Shown one piece after another: positions 25,056 to 32,036 of a stretch of 46,195 nucleotides of DNA. Position 1 is the first letter of the stretch. The number at the start of each line of letters is the position of its first letter. The notes under the pieces were generated by a model that had not been told where the DNA came from, did no database searches, and was given only the letters and a program-made list of their open reading frames with translations. The translations under genes and the position numbers were made by a program. Source of the stretch: Prevotella sp. (GTDB taxonomy: Bacteria; Bacteroidota; Bacteroidia; Bacteroidales; Bacteroidaceae); contig JAFTAR010000181.1 of NCBI GenBank assembly GCA_017455495.1, positions 1 to 46,195 on the forward strand, given 5' to 3'.

Positions 25056-26633
25056 ATGAAGAAACTGCTACTTAACTTAGTGCTGCTTGCGCCGCTCTTC
25101 GGCAGCAGCCATGCCGTCTCTGCCACAATTGGCACTGACGATGAGAAAAGCATAGTGATACTCTATGAGAACGATGTCCATTGTGCCATTGACGGCTACA
25201 AGCGTCTGGCCGGCCTGCGCGATGCCATTGTCCAGAGCGACACCGCGTGGGTTGCCATAGTGAGCAATGGCGACTATCTGCAAGGGGCCACGGCCGGTGC
25301 CTTGTCTCACGGACAGTATATTATAGACGTGATGCGCACCGTGGGCTATGATGCCATAACCTTGGGCAACCACGAGTTCGACTACGGCGTGCCGCGCATG
25401 AAGGAGCTGCTGGCACAGATGAATGCTCCTGTGCTCTGCTGTAACCTCTTCGACCCGCTTTCCATTGGAGGCCGCTGGGGCGCTCCTCACTATGGCTCCT
25501 ACGTAATACGCAGCTACGGCAACAGGAAGATAGCCTTCATTGGTGTCACCACGCCAGAATCAATGGTGGCAGAGAGCTACTCGTTCTTTGACAGCAACGG
25601 CCAGCTGCTCTACGACCTAAGGAACAACGACCTCGCCCTTCTGGTGCAGACTGCTGTGGACCGCGCCCGCAGCGCCGGTGCCGACTATGTGGTGGTGCTG
25701 TCACATCTGGGCGAGGAGCAGCCGGTGATAGGCCTCTCGTCTCATCAGCTCATCGCCGCCACGAGCGGCATTGACGTGCTCCTTGACGGCCACTCCCACT
25801 CAGTGATAGAGCACGTGGAGGTGGCCAACATGGAAGGCCGCATGGTGCCAGTTTCCCAGACAGGCACACAGTTCCAGAATGTAGGCAAGCTCGTGATTTC
25901 TACCGACGGACACATAAACACCTCGCTCATCCCCGTTAATGAGATAACGTATGAGAACCAGCGCGTCAGTGCCGCTATTGACAGCGTTCGCAGAGAGGTG
26001 GAGCGCGTTACGGCCCGCCAGGTGAGCCGCAGCGACTTCCTGCTCACCATCAACGATGCCGCCGGCGAGCGCCTCGTGCGACTGGGTGAGACAAACCTTG
26101 CCGACTTGGTGACCGATGCCTTCCGCCACTCCATGCAGGCCGAGATAGGACTGTGCAACGGCGGCGGCATACGCACAAACATACCCGCAGGCACCATCAC
26201 CTACGGCAATGTGGTCGACGTGCTGCCCTTTGACAACCACATGGCCAAGATTGAAGCTACGGGAAAGGAGATTACCACCATGCTTGAATGGTGTACCGCT
26301 ACCCTGCCAACGGAGGAGGGACAGTTTCCGCAAGTGTCGGGTCTGCGCTTCACCATCCACCTGCAGAGCCACACCATTACCGACGTAACCGTTCTCGACC
26401 AGGCTACCAATACCTGGAAGCCAATTGACCCAGAGCACCGATACACCGTGGCCACTTCCGACTATTACTTAGGCGGCGGCTTCTACGACACGCTGAAGGG
26501 GTGCACACAGCTCACGCTAAGTTCCAAGCTCACACGCGATGCCCTGGCAGAATACTTGGAGAACACGCTCGGAGGCTCGGTTCCTGACATCTACCAACAG
26601 TCACAGAGCCGCATCACAATAGTCAACGACTGA
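25056..26633 (+). CDS. Secreted 5'-nucleotidase/metallophosphatase (UshA-like)
   Basis: A 525-residue exported enzyme expected to dephosphorylate nucleotides or related phosphate esters in the periplasm. After a signal peptide (MKKLLLNLVLLAPLFGSSHA) the metallophosphatase domain contains YENDVHC (normally NDxHG), SNGDYLQG, TLGNHEFDYG and LDGHSHS, the dimetal ligands. The C-terminal substrate-binding domain contains NGGGIRTNIPAGTITYGNVVDVLPF, shared in shortened form by the family. Asn-Asp-Val-His-Cys departs from the usual glycine but the metal ligands remain. It sits after a phosphatase-bearing GH92 gene. Its own strong promoter means it need not be co-regulated, but shared phosphate scavenging is a reasonable guess. 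Confidence 0.92.
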   Translation: MKKLLLNLVLLAPLFGSSHAVSATIGTDDEKSIVILYENDVHCAIDGYKRLAGLRDAIVQSDTAWVAIVSNGDYLQGATAGALSHGQYIIDVMRTVGYDAITLGNHEFDYGVPRMKELLAQMNAPVLCCNLFDPLSIGGRWGAPHYGSYVIRSYGNRKIAFIGVTTPESMVAESYSFFDSNGQLLYDLRNNDLALLVQTAVDRARSAGADYVVVLSHLGEEQPVIGLSSHQLIAATSGIDVLLDGHSHSVIEHVEVANMEGRMVPVSQTGTQFQNVGKLVISTDGHINTSLIPVNEITYENQRVSAAIDSVRREVERVTARQVSRSDFLLTINDAAGERLVRLGETNLADLVTDAFRHSMQAEIGLCNGGGIRTNIPAGTITYGNVVDVLPFDNHMAKIEATGKEITTMLEWCTATLPTEEGQFPQVSGLRFTIHLQSHTITDVTVLDQATNTWKPIDPEHRYTVATSDYYLGGGFYDTLKGCTQLTLSSKLTRDALAEYLENTLGGSVPDIYQQSQSRITIVND

Positions 26634-26660
26634 TTAACAACACGTTTTTCTCCTTTTCCT

Positions 26661-26691
26661 TTTGCCAGTTCAAATAATAGTCGTAACTTTG
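26661..26691 (+). promoter_or_regulatory. Rpn-family gene promoter, TTTG-N19-TAACTTTG
   Basis: TTTG at 26661-26664 and TAACTTTG at 26684-26691, 31 bp before the ATG. Confidence 0.75.
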
Positions 26692-26722
26692 CAGCAGACT
26701 TGCCACAAAAGACATACCCATC

Positions 26723-27745
26723 ATGATAGTAGCCAACCCCATTTACGATGTAGTGTTCAAGTACCTCATGGAGGACGAACGCATTGCCCGCACCATCATC
26801 TCCGCCCTTCTGAAGAAGGATGTGCTGGAGGTTCACATGCGCCGCAACGAGTATTCCAACAAGAGCCGCGACACACTCTCTATATTCCGCATAGACTTCG
26901 GTGCCACCATACTTGACGATAAAGGGGAGCGCCAGACCATCCTCATAGAGATACAGAAGACCCAGGTGGACTCCGAGCTGCTGCGCTTCCGGCAGTACCT
27001 CGGCGCACAGTACGACAACAAGGAGAACATGGAGGGTGAGGGGCGCAGCTCACACGCCCTGCCCATGGTTGCCGTCTACCTGTTGGGCCACACTGTGGGC
27101 AGTATAGATGCTCCTGTGGTGTATGTAGACCACCAGGTGTACGACTACGACCGTAACGTGGTGGAAGACGGCATCAAGGACCCCTTCGTGGAGAGTCTTA
27201 CGCACGACAGCATCATTGTGCAGATTCCCCGCCTGCACGGCAAGATAAACAACCGCCTGGACAAGGTGCTGAGCATCTTTGACCAGACACATGTGGTATC
27301 AGATAAGAACCAGCAGACAGTAGACATTGACCCCTCGGTCTACGGCGACGACAACGAGATGGAGCCTATCCTGCGCAAGCTCATGGAGGTGTCGTGCGAC
27401 AAGAACGTGCGCCGTGAGATGGACGTGGAGGACGAGTTCTTCTCTGTGCTGAAGAATCGCGAAGAGGAAATCATGGCGAAAGACCGGCAGCTCGCAAAGT
27501 CAATAGTAGCCATCAAGGAGGCAGAGGAACGTCAGGCACAGGCAGAGGAACAGCGTGCACAGGCAGAGGAGCGTCAGGCACAGGCAGAGGAGCGTCAGGC
27601 ACAGGCCGAGGAACGGGCAGAGCAGATGATGCGAAACACGGTGGTTGCCCTCCTAAAGAAACAGGTGAGTGCTGAGGACATTGCCGCCCTGCTTGGAGTT
27701 GATGTCATGACCGTGAAACAAATAGAGACCGAGGAACTTCACTAA
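26723..27745 (+). CDS. Rpn/PD-(D/E)XK nuclease family protein with heptad repeats
   Basis: A 340-residue protein of the recombination-promoting nuclease/transposase-derived family. The N-terminus ANPIYDVVFKYLMEDERIA and the core RIDFGATILDDKGER-TILIEIQKTQ contain the Asp and Glu-x-Gln of the PD-(D/E)XK active site, so nuclease activity is plausible. These proteins cut DNA and are linked to horizontal recombination or phage defence. Residues about 268-300 are a tandem coiled coil of the 7-residue unit EERQAQA encoded by 21-bp repeats. The C-terminus (VSAEDIAALLGVDVMTVKQIE) looks like a small helix-turn-helix. It is a single-gene unit with a bidirectional hairpin behind it. No terminal inverted repeats suggest it is mobile now. 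Confidence 0.88.
   Translation: MIVANPIYDVVFKYLMEDERIARTIISALLKKDVLEVHMRRNEYSNKSRDTLSIFRIDFGATILDDKGERQTILIEIQKTQVDSELLRFRQYLGAQYDNKENMEGEGRSSHALPMVAVYLLGHTVGSIDAPVVYVDHQVYDYDRNVVEDGIKDPFVESLTHDSIIVQIPRLHGKINNRLDKVLSIFDQTHVVSDKNQQTVDIDPSVYGDDNEMEPILRKLMEVSCDKNVRREMDVEDEFFSVLKNREEEIMAKDRQLAKSIVAIKEAEERQAQAEEQRAQAEERQAQAEERQAQAEERAEQMMRNTVVALLKKQVSAEDIAALLGVDVMTVKQIETEELH
27524..27619 (+). repeat. 21-bp in-frame tandem repeat in the Rpn-family gene
   Basis: Units begin at 27524, 27545, 27566 and 27587, with a partial fifth at 27608 (GAGGAACGTCAGGCACAGGC type). Each encodes one coiled-coil heptad, and unit gain or loss would keep the frame. Confidence 0.9.
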
Positions 27746-27783
27746 CAATAGCGGCGATGGTACAAAGTCCACCGCCGCTATTG
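27746..27783. terminator. Hairpin between the Rpn gene and the MKKTYI peptide gene
   Basis: CAATAGCGGCGATGG pairs with CCACCGCCGCTATTG (15 bp, one mismatch, loop TACAAAGT). It lies between two convergent genes and resembles the hairpin at 31724-31770. There is no U-run, so termination is likely but not certain. Confidence 0.65.
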
Positions 27784-27808
27784 CTATTATAATGTTGTTG
27801 AGGTGATG

Positions 27809-27991
27809 TTAAAACTCATTCTCATCAAGCAGCCAGTCGTCCTCGTCATCCTCCCAAAGCTTGTTGCGGAAGCGGGAGCAGGCATCAGCGCCATTCTTTG
27901 TACCCGAGCCGAAACCAGCGGAGGCTTCCATTATAGGCTGTGTCCGAACGTTCATTATCGTCAGTTGCGGATTGATATATGTCTTCTTCAT
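27809..27991 (-). CDS. MKKTYI small acidic peptide, copy 1
   Basis: A 60-residue product beginning MKKTYINPQLTIMNVRTQ and ending in LWEDDEDDWLLDENEF. It has a basic start, an uncharged middle and a strongly acidic, Trp-containing tail. It lacks a typical signal peptide. The second copy at 31789-31974 aligns along its full length, with the most constant parts being MKKTYI and SR-RN-LWEDDEDDWLLD. Small proteins of this MKKTYI type are frequent in Prevotella, and I know of no assigned function. It follows, on the same strand, a large secreted protein (gap 117 bp) and is probably on the same transcript. A small secreted or signalling peptide, or a precursor, are possible; none is shown. Confidence 0.8.
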   Translation of the reverse strand: MKKTYINPQLTIMNVRTQPIMEASAGFGSGTKNGADACSRFRNKLWEDDEDDWLLDENEF

Positions 27992-28027
27992 AATCGTTGT
28001 TCCTTTCTTTAATATTTATTTATGACT

Positions 28028-28097
28028 AATTCGTGGACATATATGGTCGTTCATGTTTCTTATATCTAACAAAAATATCCATGAATGACCACGAATT
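28028..28097. repeat. Inverted repeat with ATTCGTG/CATGAAT motifs between module genes
   Basis: AATTCGTGG (28028-28036) and GGTCGTTCATG nearby are the complement of CATGAATGACCACGAATT (28080-28097). The same ATTCGTG element occurs at 31990-32025 and in 37320-37375, suggesting a dispersed AT-rich repeat. Confidence 0.6.
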
Positions 28098-28108
28098 TTC
28101 ATGAATTA

Positions 28109-31100
28109 TTATTTCACCAATACTTTTTTGCCATTGACAATGTAGAGGCCACGTGCGGGCTGAGCTACGCGCTGTCCACTCAGGTTGAAGAAGATGTTGC
28201 CATTAGTCATCTCTCCATTATTCTGCGTAGCGCTGATGCGAGTGGTGGTGTCCTCACCGAAGCTGATAGCCAGGCTACGTGAACCGGCTGCCGTCGGGTC
28301 GCTCTCGCAGTGGAGGTATGCCTTCGTGGTAGCCACGGTACCGCTGCCAATCTGATAGAACTTGCCATCGCTATAGAGGATGTAGTCGTAGGTTGATCCG
28401 TCGAACTCTGTTGTGCCATCGCCAGCCACGAGCATATTCTTTGCTGGAGCTTCTGTAGATTCAGCCACAGGCACGGTGTACTCAGTACCGGCAGTACCGA
28501 TAAGCATCAGCGGGGTACCTGCGGGAACAGCACCGACCTCTGTCAGAGTCACCTTACCGGCAGAAGCATCGGTGGCAACGTATGCCTTCAGACCGTCAAC
28601 ATCGCTGAAGTCAAGGGCCTTCGGAGTTACGTATGTGGACTTGTCATGGGCAGGGGTGAAGGCAACAGCCTGAACTGCCTTTGTCAATGTGATATAGTAA
28701 ATATGCAGACCTTTCGTAGGTGTTACGGTGATATCGCCAGTAGTGTTCACAGTCCACTTGCAAACTTGATATGCTTTAGCAGTAGCTTCACCTTGTGTCT
28801 GAGTGCAGTTGTTCAGCGTCACTCCACGGGCTTCTGAAGCCTTGTGAGATTCTACACCAATCTCAATTGTTGAGCCAGCAGGAACATTCGGAATAGTAAT
28901 CTTTGAGCCACTACCATAGAGCCAGATGTACGAGCCACCTTGGTAAGTGCCTAAAGTGGTAGAAGTGAAATCAAAGAGCACTGCCATTCCGTATGCACTT
29001 GCCGTAAATTTCAGCCCCTTGGCCTCTTCAATTGCAGTGCCATCATACTGGAGTTCAGCACTTGAAAGGGCGTTCTTGTATGCACGACCACCGTCCTCTC
29101 CAAAGTCATTGCCGCCAGTTGCTGTCTCAGTTTGATTCCAGTTTGTATCATCTGCCAGCACACCAGCCTTAGTGGCAGCGCTCCAATTGGTGAAATCCCA
29201 TGTGATGATTGAGGTAGTTGTGGCTGTCTTTGTGATGTTGTAAGACTCACATACCACGGCACTGTTCAGGTCATCACCATTAGATGCGTAGGCATACAGA
29301 TATTTCGTGCCAGCCTCGTTGGGAACGGTAACGGAAGCGCCTTCCGTCCAGCCAGCAGACTCTGTTGTCAACGTTGTCTCTGTGTCACTCCACTGGTAAT
29401 AAACTATTAGGGCATCGCTGCTGATAGCAATCGTTGAGCCTCCATCAACTGTAGTTGTTGCAGGGAAGGTGGGAACCTCTGGGGCAACCTTAGGAACGTA
29501 AGGATAAGTGGCGGCAATTGAGGGATAGTAGCGTCCACCATTCATTGTGATTGTAACGGTAGACTCACTACCAGTATAGGTAAAAGTTGCAGTCTTATCG
29601 TCAATAATCATACCATCTTCACCAACTAACATGTTTTCAGATGTCATTACACCTGATTCTGAACAAGTGATGGTAATGGTCATACCCTTTACGGCAGGAA
29701 TAGTAAACTTGGTGCCAGCGTTTATCTGACAGTCAGTCCTATCAGAGCGTGAGCTATTGTCAATCTTACCGCTTGTTGCATCAACAATCATAGGAATCGC
29801 AATTGTCTCTTCATTTATTTTCTGGGGCTTTGTGTAGTAGCCTACCTGGCCACTGCCCTGCCAGGAATTGAACAGAATCTGGCTGTGTGCCAAGCTCCAT
29901 GTCACAGTAATATCGGCAGTCAAATCAGCAAGAGTTTCTGTAGTGGCAGTCCAAGTTGGGGTCAAAGTGATGTCGCTCGTCAGGGTGATTTCATCGCCAG
30001 TGCTATAAGTATTTGTACCATCGGTCCAGCCACTCAATATATAGCCCTCACGATAGAGCTGACGATGGGCGTATGAAGGAATAGTATATTTACCAGCAGC
30101 ATCCGCATACTTCTCATCAATGTTATATTTAGCTTCATAATTGTTTAATACTTTGTTTGTAGTTCCTGCATATTCACCGAGGTCATAGGAAACAACATAT
30201 AGTTTCTGGAAGTTTGCCGTATAAGTTTCACCATCTGTAAGGTCGGCGTATGGAATAGTAGCCGTAGCGTTTGTGCTAGTCCAAGTAGCATCGCTTGACT
30301 TTGTCCAATTGCTGAAAACATAGCCTTCTGCAATGACTGTTGCAGTCAACGTGGTGCTGCTGCCTTCTGAAACTGTTGTTGCGCTAGCCTCTGCCGTACC
30401 CGCAACGTCGTTTCCACTTGCTACGCTAATGGTCTTCGTAGCTGCATCAATAAATACAGCGGTATATTCTGCTGCTTCAGATACAACAAATGAATACGGG
30501 TTGACAGTGCTTACGTTAGAACCCTCCAATTCCCAATGATCGAAAGCCTTTCCTGCAGCAGGAATTGCAGTCAGCGTAGCAGTGCCACCTATCAGATAAT
30601 CGCCGGCACCGTCAATGGTACTTTCGCCGCCATTGCTCGTTGCCGTAGTGATGGCCACCTTGCTGGTCTCACCATAGGTTACACCAACATAAACCATAAA
30701 CGTCTGTCCGCTATTCTGCTTGATACGATAGGTTCCTGCGGGTACGTTGCAAATCTTGAATATCTTTACGTTTTGATTGTCTGCATCAGCAGTACCAGAA
30801 TATGTCGTAATGATGACATCGTCCCATGTTGACAATTCTTTTTTGCCACCATTGCTCGACAAGTCAAAACTTAGGGAAGTCTCAGGGTTATTTGCAAGGC
30901 TTTGCACAATTGTGACGGAGGCTGTTTCTGTAAGCGTGAAATCAGTGTATGTAGCACCCTCGGTCTTCAGTCCTTTAGAAATGCTGTTCCCGTTAAACTT
31001 ACAAGTTGTTCCTTGATAAGTATACTTATCTGGATTGCAAGTAAATGTAATATTTCCAACCACCTGGCTACTGGCTATAGACTTATTTGTGCTACCATTC

Positions 31101-31198
31101 AATAGCAAATAGTTAGCATCAGGATAAGATGCTGCCCACAAACTACCCCCCCCAAGGAGTACAAAAAGGGCAAATAAGGTAAAAATTTTCTTTTTCAT
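28109..31198 (-). CDS. Large secreted repeat-domain protein, copy 1 (InlB-like repeats)
   Basis: The ATG at 31198 gives a 1029-residue protein with signal peptide MKKKIFTLFALFVLLGGGSLWA. An earlier frame start lacks a signal and crosses the promoter. Residues about 190-290 are InlB/Bacteroides-type repeats (LTAIPAAGKAFDHWELEG, GYVFSNWTKSSD). About 320-400 is a Listeria-Bacteroides repeat (REGYILSGWTDGTNTYSTGD). The middle has several beta-sandwich-like segments with no assigned family. The last 170 residues form a domain shared with the protein at 32037-34403, ending NLSGQRVAQPARGLYIVNGK, close to tails of secreted Bacteroidetes proteins. It is likely cell-surface or extracellular. No catalytic motif was seen, so adhesin or glycan-binding function is inferred. 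Confidence 0.85.
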   Translation of the reverse strand: MKKKIFTLFALFVLLGGGSLWAASYPDANYLLLNGSTNKSIASSQVVGNITFTCNPDKYTYQGTTCKFNGNSISKGLKTEGATYTDFTLTETASVTIVQSLANNPETSLSFDLSSNGGKKELSTWDDVIITTYSGTADADNQNVKIFKICNVPAGTYRIKQNSGQTFMVYVGVTYGETSKVAITTATSNGGESTIDGAGDYLIGGTATLTAIPAAGKAFDHWELEGSNVSTVNPYSFVVSEAAEYTAVFIDAATKTISVASGNDVAGTAEASATTVSEGSSTTLTATVIAEGYVFSNWTKSSDATWTSTNATATIPYADLTDGETYTANFQKLYVVSYDLGEYAGTTNKVLNNYEAKYNIDEKYADAAGKYTIPSYAHRQLYREGYILSGWTDGTNTYSTGDEITLTSDITLTPTWTATTETLADLTADITVTWSLAHSQILFNSWQGSGQVGYYTKPQKINEETIAIPMIVDATSGKIDNSSRSDRTDCQINAGTKFTIPAVKGMTITITCSESGVMTSENMLVGEDGMIIDDKTATFTYTGSESTVTITMNGGRYYPSIAATYPYVPKVAPEVPTFPATTTVDGGSTIAISSDALIVYYQWSDTETTLTTESAGWTEGASVTVPNEAGTKYLYAYASNGDDLNSAVVCESYNITKTATTTSIITWDFTNWSAATKAGVLADDTNWNQTETATGGNDFGEDGGRAYKNALSSAELQYDGTAIEEAKGLKFTASAYGMAVLFDFTSTTLGTYQGGSYIWLYGSGSKITIPNVPAGSTIEIGVESHKASEARGVTLNNCTQTQGEATAKAYQVCKWTVNTTGDITVTPTKGLHIYYITLTKAVQAVAFTPAHDKSTYVTPKALDFSDVDGLKAYVATDASAGKVTLTEVGAVPAGTPLMLIGTAGTEYTVPVAESTEAPAKNMLVAGDGTTEFDGSTYDYILYSDGKFYQIGSGTVATTKAYLHCESDPTAAGSRSLAISFGEDTTTRISATQNNGEMTNGNIFFNLSGQRVAQPARGLYIVNGKKVLVK
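28141..28261. repeat. Nearly identical 121-bp 3' segment, copy A
   Basis: Differs from 32069-32189 at only three positions. It encodes the shared C-terminal tail of the two large secreted proteins, while the upstream parts of both genes differ much more. Confidence 0.85.
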
Positions 31199-31240
31199 TT
31201 GATGATAATTAGTTAGTAAAATAAGGTAATAAACTGGGGA

Positions 31241-31271
31241 CAAAGGTAGCGATAAAAAAGGAAACAGCCAA
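31241..31271 (-). promoter_or_regulatory. Promoter of secreted protein copy 1, TTG-N20-TACCTTTG
   Basis: On the minus strand, TTG at 31271-31269 and TACCTTTG at 31248-31241, 42 bp before the ATG. Confidence 0.7.
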
Positions 31272-31354
31272 GAGAATCCTTCTTTTTCTTTCTCACGGAG
31301 GTCAAAAAAAAGGGGAAAAGGTGAAAGCGCACAAAAAAACAATATTTTTTCAAT

Positions 31355-31725
31355 AACAGGTTGTAGGTTGGCAGAGGTTGTCAGAACCGACAGCACCCGA
31401 AGTATATAAAGACAACCCAGACAACAAAGGACAACTTTTACCTGCGGTATGCAGCTTGATGCAAATAAGGTTGTCCTAAGTTGTTCTTGTTGTCGTTAAT
31501 AAAAAAAGTAGTTGTCCTAAGTTGTATATGTTGTCTTTACCTATAAAAAGCAGTGCCTTTTGAATGAATTCTCGAGAGAATTTGAGCAAAAAGCAGCGCG
31601 CTCCAGTTAAAACTATCCTCTCTGGCAACATCTAACAACCCCTGAAAACTGACAACCTCTGACAACCTCCAGCAGGTTGCAAAACCTTTGTGGCAGGGCA
31701 TTTTGACAACCTGACAACCTATTAT
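31355..31725. repeat. Cluster of GACAACC/GGTTGTC repeats in a gene-free stretch
   Basis: The 590-bp gap 31199-31788 has no plausible gene. It contains many copies of GACAACC or its complement: 31376 (AGGTTGTCAG), 31409-31435 (GACAACCCAGACAAC), 31466-31536 (two TTGTCCTAAGTTGT copies), 31645-31672 (GACAACCTCTGACAACC) and 31705-31721 (GACAACCTGACAACC). They lie on both strands with irregular spacing. Confidence 0.6.
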
Positions 31726-31770
31726 AGCAATAACAGCGGTGGTACTACTGTCCACCGCTGCTATTGCTAT
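31724..31770. terminator. Hairpin behind MKKTYI peptide copy 2
   Basis: ATAGCAATAACAGCGGTGG pairs with CCACCGCTGCTATTGCTAT (19 bp, one mismatch, 9-nt loop). The core resembles 27746-27783, and its position relative to the peptide gene is the same. Confidence 0.7.
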
Positions 31771-31788
31771 AGTTGTATTGAGTTATTG

Positions 31789-31974
31789 TTAGAACTCGTC
31801 CTCGTCGTCAAGCAACCAGTCGTCCTCGTCATCCTCCCAGAGAGAGTTACGATAGCGGGAAACTGCTTCGTCGCCCTTGAGGGGGCCACCAAAACCTATG
31901 GTTGAGGAGGCAATCATCTGCTGTGTGTTCACCCTTACCATCATGGTTACGGGGCTGATATATGTCTTTTTCAT
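31789..31974 (-). CDS. MKKTYI small acidic peptide, copy 2
   Basis: This 61-residue protein begins MKKTYISPVTMMVRVNTQ and ends LWEDDEDDWLLDDEDEF. It is a clear paralogue of the peptide at 27809-27991: both have MKKTYI, a Gln-Met near residue 20, an SR-RN pair and the acidic Trp tail. It also holds the same place, 62 bp after a large secreted protein and ahead of a similar hairpin. Nucleotides are closest in the last 40 bp of coding sequence, which suggests constraint on the acidic tail. No enzymatic or toxin-type motif is visible, and no transport or modification gene lies adjacent. The function is unknown. Confidence 0.8.
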   Translation of the reverse strand: MKKTYISPVTMMVRVNTQQMIASSTIGFGGPLKGDEAVSRYRNSLWEDDEDDWLLDDEDEF

Positions 31975-32036
31975 AGTCGTATATATCTCTAATTAATTCG
32001 TGTTAATTAATGGAAATTCGTGTCTTCCAAAGACTG

